NCBI GenBank assembly: GCA_018335925.1
Contig: JAGXRF010000077.1
Span: forward strand, 1 to 63,004
Length of the DNA stretch: 63,004 nt
Reading direction: 5' to 3'
From: Flavobacteriales bacterium
GTDB taxonomy: Bacteria > Bacteroidota > Bacteroidia > Flavobacteriales > Flavobacteriaceae
In this document: one piece after another, positions 54,669 through 63,004 of the stretch
Position numbering within the stretch: the stretch's first letter is position 1
Layout: each line of letters begins with the position of its first letter
Position numbers and translations under genes: made by a program
Notes under the pieces: generated by a model
Databases searched by the model: none
Seen by the model: the letters and a program-made list of their open reading frames with translations, nothing else
Told to the model about the DNA's origin: nothing

Positions 54669-56813
54669 ATGATTCCTAAAGTATTTAAAGAAACCATCCA
54701 ATTAGCGGATGGAAGAACCATTACCATCGAAACCGGAAAATTGGCAAAACAAGCAGACGGTGCGGTAGTAGTTCAAATGGGAGATGCCATGTTATTGGCA
54801 ACAGCAGTATCTGCGAGAACTGCCAATCCTGGAGTAGATTTTTTACCACTTACGGTAGATTATCGTGAAAAATTTGCAGCAGCAGGTCGTTTCCCTGGTG
54901 GATTTTTCAAAAGAGAAGCTCGTCCGAGTGATAGCGAAGTTTTAACCATGCGTTTGGTGGACAGAGTTTTGCGTCCGTTATTCCCAGACGATTACCATGC
55001 AGAAACCCAAGTAATGATTCAATTAATGAGTCATGACGATACCGTAATGCCGGATGCTTTGGCTGGATTGGCAGCATCTGCAGCTTTGGCTGTTTCGGAT
55101 ATTCCTTTTTACAACCTAATTTCTGAAGTAAGAGTTGGAAGAATTGATGGTAAATTTGTTATCAACCCAAGTAGAGAGCAGTTAGAACAATCAGACATCG
55201 ATATGATGATTGGAGCTTCTAAAGATTCGGTTGCAATGGTAGAAGGTGAGATGAAAGAAATTTCTGAAAAAGAAATGGTAGAAGCCATCAAATTTGCCCA
55301 TGAAGCCATTAAAGTTCAAATTGAAGCACAAGAGCGATTGAGAGCTGCAGTTGGTTCACCAGCTTATAGAACCTATGAAGGTGAAGTGGAAGATGAAACC
55401 ATCTACCAAAAAATTAAAGCTGCTTCTTATGACAAATATTACGCAATTGCTCAAGAAGCATCTGCAAAAAGCGAAAGAGGAGAAAAATTTGCAGCAGTAA
55501 AAGAAGAAGTGAAAGCTTTGTTTACCGAGGAAGATTATGCAAACAATTCAGATTTGGCTGAATTGGTAAGCAAATACATCTATAAAACACAAAAAGAAGC
55601 GGTTAGAAACGTAATTCTTGAAAAAGGAATTCGTTTAGATGGAAGAAAAACCACCGATATTCGTCCGATTTGGTGCGAAATTGATTATTTGCCATCTGTT
55701 CATGGTTCCTCTATTTTTACCAGAGGAGAAACCCAAGCATTAGCAACTGTAACTTTAGGGACTTCAAGAGAAGCAAACGTGATTGATTCACCAAGCGAAC
55801 AAGGTGAAGAAAAATTTTATTTACACTACAACTTCCCTCCTTTCTCAACCGGTGAAGCCAAGCCTTTGAGAGGTACTTCACGTAGAGAAGTTGGTCACGG
55901 AAACTTGGCCCAAAGAGCATTGAAAAACATGATTCCAGCCGATTGTCCGTATACTATTCGTGTAGTATCAGAAGTTTTAGAATCTAATGGTTCTTCTTCT
56001 ATGGCAACTGTTTGTGCAGGAACCATGGCATTGATGGATGCGGGAGTGCAAATGGTAAAACCAGTTTCTGGGATTGCAATGGGATTGATTACCGATGGTG
56101 AAAAATTTGCGGTTTTGTCTGATATCTTAGGAGATGAAGATCACTTAGGAGATATGGACTTTAAAGTAACCGGAACTGCAGATGGAATCACTGCTTGTCA
56201 GATGGATATTAAAATTGATGGGTTGCGTTACGACATCATGGAGCAAGCTTTGGAGCAAGCCAGAGCAGGAAGAATGCATATTTTAGGTAAAATTACCGAA
56301 ACTATTGCCACTCCTAGAGAGGATGTGAAAAAGCACGCACCAAAAATCATCACCCGAACCATTCCAGGAAACTTTATTGGAGCATTGATTGGACCAGGTG
56401 GAAAAGTAATTCAGGAGTTACAAAAAGCTACCGGAACCACTATTGTGATTAACGAAGTAGACGAACAAGGTGTTGTTGAGATTTTAGGTACCGATCCGGA
56501 TGGTATTGCAGCTGTATTAGCTAAAATCGATTCGATTGTATTTAAACCAGTTGTTGGTGAAGCATACGAAGTAAAAGTAATTAAAATGTTAGATTTTGGT
56601 GCAGTAGTAGAATACACAGCTGCTCCAGGTAACGAGGTTTTATTACACGTATCTGAATTGGCTTGGGAAAGAACCGAAAATGTAGCAGATGTAGTTAAAA
56701 TGGGAGATGTATTTATGGTGAAATACTTAGGGATAGATCCTAAAACCCGTAAAGAAAAGGTTTCTAAAAAGGCTCTGATACCAAGACCTCCAAAACCAGA
56801 AAATAAAGCTTAA
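54669..56813 (+). CDS. pnp: Polyribonucleotide nucleotidyltransferase (PNPase)
   Basis: PNPase degrades RNA 3' to 5' with phosphate. The 714-residue protein has the two RNase PH domains (first with [20 protein letters not shown]; the second, catalytic one with [20 protein letters not shown] near residues 473-492, whose Asp residues bind the metal). A linking helical domain lies between them, then a KH domain (~555-615, [15 protein letters not shown]) and an S1 domain (~625-695) at the C terminus. The length is normal. It has a long C/A-rich leader and its own terminator. Confidence 0.98.
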   Translation: MIPKVFKETIQLADGRTITIETGKLAKQADGAVVVQMGDAMLLATAVSARTANPGVDFLPLTVDYREKFAAAGRFPGGFFKREARPSDSEVLTMRLVDRVLRPLFPDDYHAETQVMIQLMSHDDTVMPDALAGLAASAALAVSDIPFYNLISEVRVGRIDGKFVINPSREQLEQSDIDMMIGASKDSVAMVEGEMKEISEKEMVEAIKFAHEAIKVQIEAQERLRAAVGSPAYRTYEGEVEDETIYQKIKAASYDKYYAIAQEASAKSERGEKFAAVKEEVKALFTEEDYANNSDLAELVSKYIYKTQKEAVRNVILEKGIRLDGRKTTDIRPIWCEIDYLPSVHGSSIFTRGETQALATVTLGTSREANVIDSPSEQGEEKFYLHYNFPPFSTGEAKPLRGTSRREVGHGNLAQRALKNMIPADCPYTIRVVSEVLESNGSSSMATVCAGTMALMDAGVQMVKPVSGIAMGLITDGEKFAVLSDILGDEDHLGDMDFKVTGTADGITACQMDIKIDGLRYDIMEQALEQARAGRMHILGKITETIATPREDVKKHAPKIITRTIPGNFIGALIGPGGKVIQELQKATGTTIVINEVDEQGVVEILGTDPDGIAAVLAKIDSIVFKPVVGEAYEVKVIKMLDFGAVVEYTAAPGNEVLLHVSELAWERTENVADVVKMGDVFMVKYLGIDPKTRKEKVSKKALIPRPPKPENKA

Positions 56814-56820
56814 ATCATTC

Positions 56821-56849
56821 AAATCCCTTCCTAGCCGAAGGGATTTTTT
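56821..56849 (+). terminator. Terminator after pnp
   Basis: AAATCCCTTC and GAAGGGATTT around a six-base loop with a following T run. Confidence 0.9.
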
Positions 56850-56922
56850 AATTACAAAAACCATTACAGTTTCATTTTTTATCAACAAGCACCATTTTTC
56901 ATCAAATTTATCTTACAAAATT

Positions 56923-56953
56923 TTGTTAAAACTTTGTGTTTTTTCTATATTTG
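56923..56953 (+). promoter_or_regulatory. Predicted promoter of the second TonB-type receptor gene
   Basis: TTG at 56923-56925, a 20-base spacer and TATATTTG at 56946-56953, about 18 bases before the ATG. Confidence 0.65.
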
Positions 56954-56971
56954 TTAATCTAGAAGCAGAAA

Positions 56972-59374
56972 ATGAATTATTGGACAAAGTGGCATACTAG
57001 CATTTTATTTGCACTATTATATTTTACTTTAAACGCACAAACTTTTCACCTTAACGGGACCATATTGGATGAAAACAAACAACCATTAGAGTCTTGTGAA
57101 GTAATTGTTTTGCTTAACAATATAATGTTGGCAAATACTATTAGCGATTCCAAAGGGTATTTTTTTATGGAAGTTCCCAAAGGCTTTATGGATATTAAAG
57201 TATTCTTTTTAGGTGCTGAAATTCATACCCAAAACTTAAATATTGTATCCAATACCTTATTAGGAGAAATCTCAGTTACCAAAACTAAAAACTTAGAAGG
57301 TGTTGCTGTGGTAGCAAAAAAAAGGTTGGTTGAAAATAAAGTGGATAGAACGGTTTACAACATTGAGTACACTGCTCGCTCCATTGGTTCTAATGCTTTA
57401 CAACTGCTAAAAGGAACCCCAGGGTTGTTGGTTTCCGCTAATAATATCGATTTGGCTGGGAAAAAATCAGTCCGAGTAATGATTAATGATCGCTTGGTGC
57501 AAATGACCGGAAGTGATTTGAACAACTACTTGATGAGCTTAAACTCAGAAAACATCCAATCTATTGAAGTAATTACCAATCCACCTGCAAAGTATGAAGC
57601 GGATGGAAATAGTGGGTTAATTAACATCATCTTAAAAAAAGCTCCGGCAAATAGTTGGTCCTCCACTGTTAGAAATGTGTATTTTCAATCTAGTCATTCT
57701 TCTTGGAATGGAGGCATGAATTTTATCTACAATAAAAACAAATCTAGTTTTTTTGCTGATATGGTTACCAGACAAGGTGCGTTAGCAACGGACGAAGAAA
57801 ACTTAACCAATTTTGGAAATGAAATTTGGGATAGCAATACCCGAAGAAAGGACTTCATTAGTATTTTAAGACCAACGATTTCATATGATCTAAACATTAC
57901 TAAAAAAACCACTATTGGAGCAAAGTATATTGGTTTTTTTGATCGTCCGGATATCAGAGACAGAAATACAACCAATATAATTGAAAACAACCAAATTCAA
58001 CAGGTTTTAAAAACCAATGGTTTTAACGATAGTAAAACCAGAAACCAAAACACCAATTTTTACATAGTTCAAAAACTAGATACCTTAGGCAAGAAAATTA
58101 TGCTAGATGTTGATTTGTTTAACTTTAAAGAATCTCAAAATAGAATCTTTGCATCTACCTCTCATAATACCAATCAAAACACCACACAAATCATTGAAAA
58201 TGCTCAGAATACAAGTGACCAACAAATTGAGATAAAAAGTTTGCGTTTAGATTCTGATTTGCCCACTAAAATTGGAATTTTTAATGTTGGTGGAAAACTA
58301 AATTGGATTGACAATAATAGTAAAATTAGAGGTTTTGACTTAAGTAGTGGAACTCCTCAAATTCAGCAAAACTTTTCTAACGATTATTTTTATCAAGAAA
58401 ACACCCAAGCTCTATATGGTTCATTCGAAAAAAAATGGAGTGAAAAATGGCAAACGAAATTTGGTGTTAGATATGAAGCTACCCAGACTAGTGGAATTTC
58501 TTCAGATGTAGTTACCAATACTAATTCTGATTTTACATTAAATTATCAACGTTGGTTTCCGAGTGCTTATCTGTTATTTCAACCAAAAGAAAACTATAGT
58601 ATTTCTGTAAATTACAACCGAAGAATTGAACGTCCCGACTTTTGGAAATTAAATCCTTATACATGGGTATTTACACCATTTTTAGTTTTTCAAGGCAATC
58701 CGTTTTTACAACCAACTTTTTCAAGCAATACTGAAATTGCTTTTAACTGGAAGCAAATTATTACAATAAAAGCATACCACACCAACATCGAAAGTGGTGT
58801 ATTACAAGTACCCACCATTGATCCCGTTACCAATATTGCCAATCATATTTACGAAAACATTTACAACCAAAACATTTACGGATTGCTATTGCAGCACAAT
58901 CAAAGTATAACTAATTGGTGGGAGACCTCAAATAGTTTTAACTACTTTAACCAAACTCCAACTTTAATAAAAACTACTAGTTTAGATAGTTTTCAAGGAG
59001 GGTCGTGGACACTCACTAGCTATCATTCGTTTACATTCAACAAAAAGCAAACCTTTTTTGGAGATATCACATACCAATTTCAAGCTCCTTACAGAAGCAT
59101 CCTAACCCAAAATACCAGAGTGAGTCAATTAGATTTTTCCTTCCGATATGTAATTCCAGATTCAGGATTTACTTTCTTTTTAGTTGCTAACGACATTTGG
59201 AGAGGTTCTCAAAAAAGATTTACCAATATTCAAAACCAAATTGTGTACAGAACCTCGTCATACCATGATGAAAGAATGGTTTATTTGGGTATGTTTTACA
59301 AATTTGGAAATAAAAAATTATCTTCTAAGAGCCGAAATACAGGGATTGAAGAAGAAAAAACAAGAATTAAATAA
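56972..59374 (+). CDS. TonB-dependent receptor / outer membrane beta-barrel family protein
   Basis: An 800-residue outer-membrane protein. After the signal peptide (ending FTLNAQ) comes a carboxypeptidase-regulatory-like domain (FHLNGTILDENKQPLESCEV, ~24-100) and a plug (~125-215: GTPGLLVSANNIDLAGKKSV and the closing VITNPPAKYEADGNSGLINI). The plug runs into an OMP_b-brl_3-type barrel. The last strand reads YLGMFYKFG, with a short charged tail of ~20 residues after it. There is no SusD partner nearby. The ligand is unknown. Its own promoter and the rpoD gap make it a monocistronic unit. Confidence 0.9.
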   Translation: MNYWTKWHTSILFALLYFTLNAQTFHLNGTILDENKQPLESCEVIVLLNNIMLANTISDSKGYFFMEVPKGFMDIKVFFLGAEIHTQNLNIVSNTLLGEISVTKTKNLEGVAVVAKKRLVENKVDRTVYNIEYTARSIGSNALQLLKGTPGLLVSANNIDLAGKKSVRVMINDRLVQMTGSDLNNYLMSLNSENIQSIEVITNPPAKYEADGNSGLINIILKKAPANSWSSTVRNVYFQSSHSSWNGGMNFIYNKNKSSFFADMVTRQGALATDEENLTNFGNEIWDSNTRRKDFISILRPTISYDLNITKKTTIGAKYIGFFDRPDIRDRNTTNIIENNQIQQVLKTNGFNDSKTRNQNTNFYIVQKLDTLGKKIMLDVDLFNFKESQNRIFASTSHNTNQNTTQIIENAQNTSDQQIEIKSLRLDSDLPTKIGIFNVGGKLNWIDNNSKIRGFDLSSGTPQIQQNFSNDYFYQENTQALYGSFEKKWSEKWQTKFGVRYEATQTSGISSDVVTNTNSDFTLNYQRWFPSAYLLFQPKENYSISVNYNRRIERPDFWKLNPYTWVFTPFLVFQGNPFLQPTFSSNTEIAFNWKQIITIKAYHTNIESGVLQVPTIDPVTNIANHIYENIYNQNIYGLLLQHNQSITNWWETSNSFNYFNQTPTLIKTTSLDSFQGGSWTLTSYHSFTFNKKQTFFGDITYQFQAPYRSILTQNTRVSQLDFSFRYVIPDSGFTFFLVANDIWRGSQKRFTNIQNQIVYRTSSYHDERMVYLGMFYKFGNKKLSSKSRNTGIEEEKTRIK

Positions 59375-59447
59375 TTTTTTTACAACTTTTTGTAACAAAA
59401 AATTCCTTTCGCTCGTATAATGTTAGAATGCAAACCCATAAATTGAG

Positions 59448-60311
59448 ATGAGACAGCTTAAAATTACCAAACAGGTAACCAATCGTGAAACCGCATCACT
59501 TGATAAATACTTACAAGAAATTGGAAAAGTAGACTTGATTACTGCTGATGAAGAAGTTGAATTAGCACAACGAATCAAAGCCGGAGACCAACGTGCTTTA
59601 GAAAAATTGACCAAAGCTAACTTACGTTTTGTAGTTTCTGTAGCAAAACAATACCAAAACCAAGGATTAACTTTACCTGATTTAATTAACGAAGGTAATT
59701 TAGGTTTGATCAAAGCAGCACAACGTTTTGACGAAACCAGAGGTTTTAAATTTATTTCGTATGCTGTATGGTGGATTCGTCAATCGATTTTGCAAGCATT
59801 GGCAGAGCAATCTCGGATTGTGCGTTTGCCTTTGAACAAAATTGGATCTATCAATAAAATCAATAAAATGTATGCCTTATTAGAGCAATCTAACGAACGT
59901 GCTCCTTCTGCAGAAGAAATTGCCAAAGAATTGGATATGACTGTAAATGATGTGAAGGAATCGATGAAAAATTCCGGTCGTCATTTGTCTATGGATGCAC
60001 CGTTAGTAGAAGGAGAAGATTCTAACTTATACGATGTATTACGTTCTGGTGAATCTCCAAACCCAGACAGAGAATTGATTTTAGAGTCGTTAAGAATTGA
60101 AATTGAAAGATCTTTAGAAACATTAACTCCAAGAGAGGCAGACGTGGTTCGTTTGTATTTCGGATTGGGAGACCAACATCCAATGACTTTAGAAGAAATT
60201 GGAGAAACTTTTGACTTGACTCGTGAACGTGTTCGTCAGATTAAAGAAAAAGCAATTAGAAGATTAAAACATACTTCAAGAAGTAAGATTTTAAAAACTT
60301 ATTTAGGTTAA
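59448..60311 (+). CDS. rpoD: Primary RNA polymerase sigma factor
   Basis: The housekeeping sigma-70 factor, 287 residues, lacking region 1.1 and the non-conserved insert as is normal in Bacteroidota. Region 1.2 begins near residue 17 ([20 protein letters not shown]). Region 2 includes [20 protein letters not shown] and [10 protein letters not shown]. Region 3 is centred on [11 protein letters not shown]. Region 4 contains the [23 protein letters not shown]. It recognises the TTG / TAnnTTTG promoters seen here. Its own upstream region lacks such a box but has an inverted repeat TTACAA/TTGTAA at 59380-59395. Confidence 0.98.
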   Translation: MRQLKITKQVTNRETASLDKYLQEIGKVDLITADEEVELAQRIKAGDQRALEKLTKANLRFVVSVAKQYQNQGLTLPDLINEGNLGLIKAAQRFDETRGFKFISYAVWWIRQSILQALAEQSRIVRLPLNKIGSINKINKMYALLEQSNERAPSAEEIAKELDMTVNDVKESMKNSGRHLSMDAPLVEGEDSNLYDVLRSGESPNPDRELILESLRIEIERSLETLTPREADVVRLYFGLGDQHPMTLEEIGETFDLTRERVRQIKEKAIRRLKHTSRSKILKTYLG

Positions 60312-60331
60312 TATCTTTAAAATATCTTAGC

Positions 60332-60362
60332 AAAAGGCTTCCTAATTTGGGAAGCCTTTTTT
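60332..60362 (+). terminator. Terminator after rpoD
   Basis: AAAAGGCTTCC and GGAAGCCTTTT around a seven-base loop, with a T run. Confidence 0.92.
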
Positions 60363-60375
60363 GTGAAATAAAACT

Positions 60376-60383
60376 TACCTTTG
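60376..60383 (+). promoter_or_regulatory. -7 box of rpe
   Basis: TACCTTTG matches the consensus, 21 bases before ATG 60405. The upstream T-rich tract belongs to the rpoD terminator, so the -33 element is not clear. Confidence 0.55.
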
Positions 60384-60404
60384 CCAACAAACACAACTAT
60401 CTTT

Positions 60405-61055
60405 ATGCAAACAATTATCGCACCTTCTGTTTTGGCAGCAGACTTTGCCAATTTACAACGAGACATTGAAATGATCAACCAAAGTGAAGCTGATTGGTTT
60501 CACATTGATATTATGGATGGTGTTTTTGTTCCTAATATTTCTTTCGGAATGCCCGTTTTAGAGGCAATTACACGTCATGCGAAAAAAACTATCGATGTTC
60601 ATTTGATGATTGTATTTCCAGACAGATATATTTCTACCTTTAAAAAGCTTGGAGCAGATATTTTAACGGTTCATTACGAGGCTTGCACACACTTACATCG
60701 AACTTTACAAGCAATTAAAGCGGAAGGAATGAAAGCTGGTGTTGCTTTAAACCCACATACCAATGTACAACTATTAGAAGATGTGATTCAAGATATTGAT
60801 TTGGTTTGTTTGATGAGTGTAAACCCAGGATTTGGAGGGCAATCTTTTATAGAAAACACTTACGATAAAGTTGCCAAACTAAAAGCATTAATTCAACAAA
60901 AAAATGCTTCTACTATAATTGAAATTGATGGTGGAGTAACCACAAAAAATGCCAAGCAATTATTAGAAGCAGGAGCAGATGTATTGGTTGCAGGCAGTTT
61001 TGTATTTAACTCTACCGATCCAATTAATACCATTCATCAACTAAAAACTATATAA
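60405..61055 (+). CDS. rpe: Ribulose-phosphate 3-epimerase
   Basis: A 216-residue TIM-barrel enzyme of the pentose phosphate pathway that interconverts ribulose 5-phosphate and xylulose 5-phosphate. It opens IIAPSVLAADFANLQRDIEM, has the metal-binding HIDIMDGVFVPNISFG and DVHLMI motifs, MSVNPGFGGQSF, and the phosphate-binding EIDGGVTTKNA and GADVLVAGSFVF. ATG 60405 is preferred; an upstream TTG at 60381 lies inside the -7 box. Confidence 0.97.
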   Translation: MQTIIAPSVLAADFANLQRDIEMINQSEADWFHIDIMDGVFVPNISFGMPVLEAITRHAKKTIDVHLMIVFPDRYISTFKKLGADILTVHYEACTHLHRTLQAIKAEGMKAGVALNPHTNVQLLEDVIQDIDLVCLMSVNPGFGGQSFIENTYDKVAKLKALIQQKNASTIIEIDGGVTTKNAKQLLEAGADVLVAGSFVFNSTDPINTIHQLKTI

Positions 61056-61059
61056 AACT

Positions 61060-61084
61060 AAAAACTCCCATTCGGGAGTTTTTA
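61060..61084 (+). terminator. Bidirectional terminator after rpe
   Basis: AAAACTCCC, loop ATTC and GGGAGTTTT. It also serves the converging T9SS cargo gene. Confidence 0.9.
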
Positions 61085-61091
61085 TTAAGTG

Positions 61092-62090
61092 TTAATTTTT
61101 GACAAACCTTTTAGAAGTCATACCATTTTCCGTTTTGATGTTAAGGATATATACTCCAGAATTTAAATCCGAAATTCCGATGGATAATTCTGTTGATTGT
61201 TTTCCATCTATTACCCTTAAAACTCTACCATTTACATCTAATAATTGTACAGAAACCAAAGGAGAGGGTGAATTTAATGCCACAAAATCACTTGCTGGAT
61301 TTGGATACACTTTTGTTTGAATCAAATCTTGAGTTTCTGTGCTTAAAACAGTGTAATTTAGCTGAAAAGGAATTGCTTGTGGCACGGGTGTTGGTGTAGT
61401 AGAATTTGTACTATTATCTATAACATTAGTCCAAGTATTATCTGTAGCTTTTTGCCTTGAATTAGCTCCTACAGGCCCTCTACTTCCAACTATGGTAACA
61501 GGTGGCACAAAAATACCACCATCATTAGTTGCATGAGCCTGAAATACAAACCAATAAGTTCCAGATGTTAAGGTAAAGGAAGTGTTGGCATTTATTCTGA
61601 AAATTTTTCTTGTAGTACCCGGTGTTGCATTAGAAATTCTATACATCAATGCATCAGCACTATTGGCTACATTAATTACATTGGAGGTATTATTTCCGTG
61701 AACAACATTTGGTGGTGTTGTATTGGTTGGATCTCCATCTAAAATCCAAACTCTTAGCTGATCTACTGGAACACCAGTTCCCGCAAATCCTGTTTGGTAT
61801 AAAAAAATATCAGATGAGGTCAATTGCCAAGTTTCTCCAGCTGGAACTACAAAATCATCCGCAAGTGCAAAATTTGTAGAATTTGCATTATTATAGCTTG
61901 CACCATAACCAAAGTTGGTATTAGTAAAGCCACCTACTGATTGCATTTCGCTCCAAGTAAAGCCTGATGGTGCAGCTACGCTATTACTTGAAGAAGCACC
62001 AGTTGACAAAGGGCCATTGGAAAATTGTTGTCCATAAGCTAATATACATGAACTTAGGCATAACAAAGAATTTAGAGTAATTTTTTTCAT
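61092..62090 (-). CDS. Secreted protein with T9SS type A sorting domain
   Basis: A 332-residue protein with a signal peptide (ending SCILAYGQ). It has a beta-rich middle domain (NFALADDFVVPAGETWQLTS, WILDGDPTNTT, and SGTYWFVFQAHATN) and a C-terminal ~75-residue sorting domain (TKVYPNPASDFVALNS, then GVYILNIKTENGMTSKRFVKN). It should be exported by the T9SS. The middle has no recognised catalytic motif; it could be an adhesin or a structural protein. A TATCTTTG -7-type box lies at 62123-62116. Confidence 0.87.
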   Translation of the reverse strand: MKKITLNSLLCLSSCILAYGQQFSNGPLSTGASSSNSVAAPSGFTWSEMQSVGGFTNTNFGYGASYNNANSTNFALADDFVVPAGETWQLTSSDIFLYQTGFAGTGVPVDQLRVWILDGDPTNTTPPNVVHGNNTSNVINVANSADALMYRISNATPGTTRKIFRINANTSFTLTSGTYWFVFQAHATNDGGIFVPPVTIVGSRGPVGANSRQKATDNTWTNVIDNSTNSTTPTPVPQAIPFQLNYTVLSTETQDLIQTKVYPNPASDFVALNSPSPLVSVQLLDVNGRVLRVIDGKQSTELSIGISDLNSGVYILNIKTENGMTSKRFVKN

Positions 62091-62115
62091 AATTTTTATC
62101 TGTTTTAGTTTAAGG

Positions 62116-62123
62116 CAAAGATA
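62116..62123 (-). promoter_or_regulatory. -7 box of the T9SS cargo gene
   Basis: TATCTTTG on the minus strand, 26 bases before the ATG. No -33 TTG is well placed. Confidence 0.45.
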
Positions 62124-62159
62124 AAAATTATGTTAATTCTTTAAATATTTTTTTAATAT

Positions 62160-62579
62160 TTAATAAAAAGATAGCAAATATTTTATCACATCGGTTGTAG
62201 TAACAATACCAACCAACAGCTGATCATGAACAACAGGCAGTGCATGAAATTCATGCGTAGCTAAAATCTCAGCTGCTTCTTTGATGGTAGTTTCTGGCGA
62301 AATAGTAACCAATTTTTTAGTCATTACTTGTTCTACAGTAAACATGTTATACACTGTTACATCTACTACATCCGCATCTTCATCAACCGCATCTACAAAT
62401 GATATTCTTAATAAATCTGTATAACTTAACATCCCAACTATGGTATTACCCGATACCACAGGAATGTGTCGAATATGATGTTTTTTAAACAAATGCTCCG
62501 CCTTGGTTAAATCGTCTGAAATATTAATTTTTACCACATTGGTGGTCATAATACTGGATATTGGTACATGCTTTTTCAT
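62160..62579 (-). CDS. CBS-pair domain protein
   Basis: A 139-residue protein made only of two CBS domains (about 7-65 and 75-135): IMTTNVVKINISDDLTKAEH, IRHIPVVSGNTIVGMLSYTD, VMTKKLVTISPETTIKEAAE and FHALPVVHDQLLVGIVTTTD. Such stand-alone pairs bind adenosine nucleotides and act as sensors or partners of other proteins; no partner is visible. The start is ATG 62577-62579; the ORF is open to a TTG at 62600. Confidence 0.9.
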   Translation of the reverse strand: MKKHVPISSIMTTNVVKINISDDLTKAEHLFKKHHIRHIPVVSGNTIVGMLSYTDLLRISFVDAVDEDADVVDVTVYNMFTVEQVMTKKLVTISPETTIKEAAEILATHEFHALPVVHDQLLVGIVTTTDVIKYLLSFY

Positions 62580-62710
62580 GGGAATAAGAATTAAATTCAA
62601 TCAAACATTACCATAAGTACTTTTGATTACCTCAAATTTCAGCGAAAAATTTTGGTTTTAGGATGATATAAATCATGTGTCTTTTTCAAAAATTATCTTA
62701 TATCTTAAAA

Positions 62711-62799
62711 AGGGAGGAACAAAAATGACGTTAACTAATGGTTTACTAGAAGCTCTAAATATTAATATGACTATAAATTGTATTATTAAAGTTGATTAA
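62711..62799 (+). CDS. Possible 24-residue ORF with a strong Shine-Dalgarno
   Basis: AGGGAGG (62711-62717) lies seven bases before ATG 62725. The 24-codon frame starts MTLTNGLLEALN and ends at TAA 62797-62799, just as the first 74-bp repeat unit begins. A clear Shine-Dalgarno is rare in this window (the other is rpsU). I do not recognise the peptide. No promoter box of the usual type was seen; it may be a remnant or a leader peptide. The stretch 62580-62710 holds nothing else I can name. Confidence 0.35.
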
Positions 62800-63004
62800 A
62801 GATCTCTACTAAGCTCCGCTTTGAAAATTTTAAAGGAGCCTAAAAAACATCAAGCAAATGCTAGAGGGATTAAAGATCCCTTCAAAGCTCCGCTTTGAAA
62901 ATTTTAAAGGAGCCTAAAAAACATCAAGCAAATTCAGGAGGGATTAAAGATCCCTACAAAGCTCCGCTTTGAAAATTTTAAAGGAGCCTAAAAACATCAA
63001 GCAA
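62794..63004. repeat. 74-bp tandem repeat with palindromes, continuing past the window end
   Basis: Units start GATTAAAGATC at 62794, 62868 and 62942; the third is cut by the window edge. Units 2 and 3 have AGGGAT-TAAAG-ATCCCT, and each has a CAAAGC-TCC-GCTTTG-type palindrome (AAGCTCCGCTT in unit 1). An alternative pairing joins GCTCC with GGAGC around an AT-rich loop. The units are nearly identical from AAGCTCCGC to CATCAAGCAA. Confidence 0.9.

Noticed and set aside
59390..59421. E. coli-like sigma-70 promoter (TTGTAA, TATAAT) before rpoD
   Set aside because: The spacer is 20 bases and Bacteroidota do not use this consensus; probably chance in AT-rich DNA.
62794..63004. CRISPR array
   Set aside because: The whole 74-bp unit is repeated; there are no variable spacers between constant repeats and no cas gene.

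Overview
The window is a chromosomal segment from a member of Bacteroidota, most likely a Flavobacteriaceae species. Supporting evidence: AT-rich DNA, a complete gldK-gldL-gldM-gldN locus (type IX secretion and gliding), SusC/SusD outer-membrane proteins, T9SS C-terminal sorting domains, the exosortase XrtF, a short primary sigma factor without region 1.1, recurrent TAnnTTTG promoter boxes, and an almost complete lack of Shine-Dalgarno sequences. I see no phage, transposase, CRISPR array or plasmid gene. Most of the window is ordinary core genome; the unusual material is in intergenic repeats, leader RNAs and a few proteins with altered active sites.

Layout. 1-3.2 kb (minus): rpsU, xerC, hpf, tRNA-Thr(TGT), tRNA-Tyr(GTA), tRNA-Thr(GGT) and the 5' part of tuf. 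A three-copy ~107-bp repeat lies where related gene orders carry tRNA-Gly. 3.4-14.5 kb (minus): acyl-CoA dehydrogenase, helix-hairpin-helix protein, Na+/alanine symporter, small membrane proteins, DUF2851, a PLP enzyme with CBS domains, a porin and a T9SS-exported subtilisin. 14.6-20.1 kb (minus): a SusC-SusD-lipoprotein nutrient uptake operon. 20.2-30.5 kb (mixed): rnhB, lipB, lysS, a LuxR-type regulator with a degenerate receiver, an LRR protein, small membrane proteins, an ABC-F ATPase and an FAD oxidoreductase. 30.5-38.9 kb (minus): gldKLMN, preceded by an arginase-fold protein and topA. 39-41.7 kb: a predicted regulator facing two exported proteins.

41.9-48.6 kb (plus): miaB, an AAA+ enhancer-binding protein, lptE, a TPR-like protein, secG, groES and groEL. 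48.7-51.85 kb (minus): a probable metal module of an HMA protein, a TonB-dependent receptor and an HYC_CC_PP protein. 51.86-52.85 kb (minus): exosortase XrtF and its membrane partner. 52.9-61.1 kb (plus): a GAF/fRMsr-like protein, an exported protein, rpsO, pnp, a second TonB-type receptor, rpoD and rpe. 61-62.6 kb (minus): a T9SS cargo protein and a CBS-pair protein. The last ~280 bases hold a possible 24-codon ORF with a strong Shine-Dalgarno, running into a 74-bp tandem repeat that continues past the window edge.

How it fits together: GldK/L/M/N form the trans-envelope core and motor of the T9SS. The subtilisin at 12.7 kb and the protein at 61.1 kb both carry C-terminal domains of the kind that machine exports. 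SusCD, the porin and two TonB-type receptors point to uptake of polymers, peptides and metals across the outer membrane. No complete new defence or mobile system is visible. The best leads are the terminal repeat/mini-ORF, the tRNA-slot repeat, the rpsU Shine-Dalgarno, the arginase-fold protein that has lost metal ligands, and an orphan XrtF exosortase. All assignments come from reading the sequence and recalling families; no database search was run.
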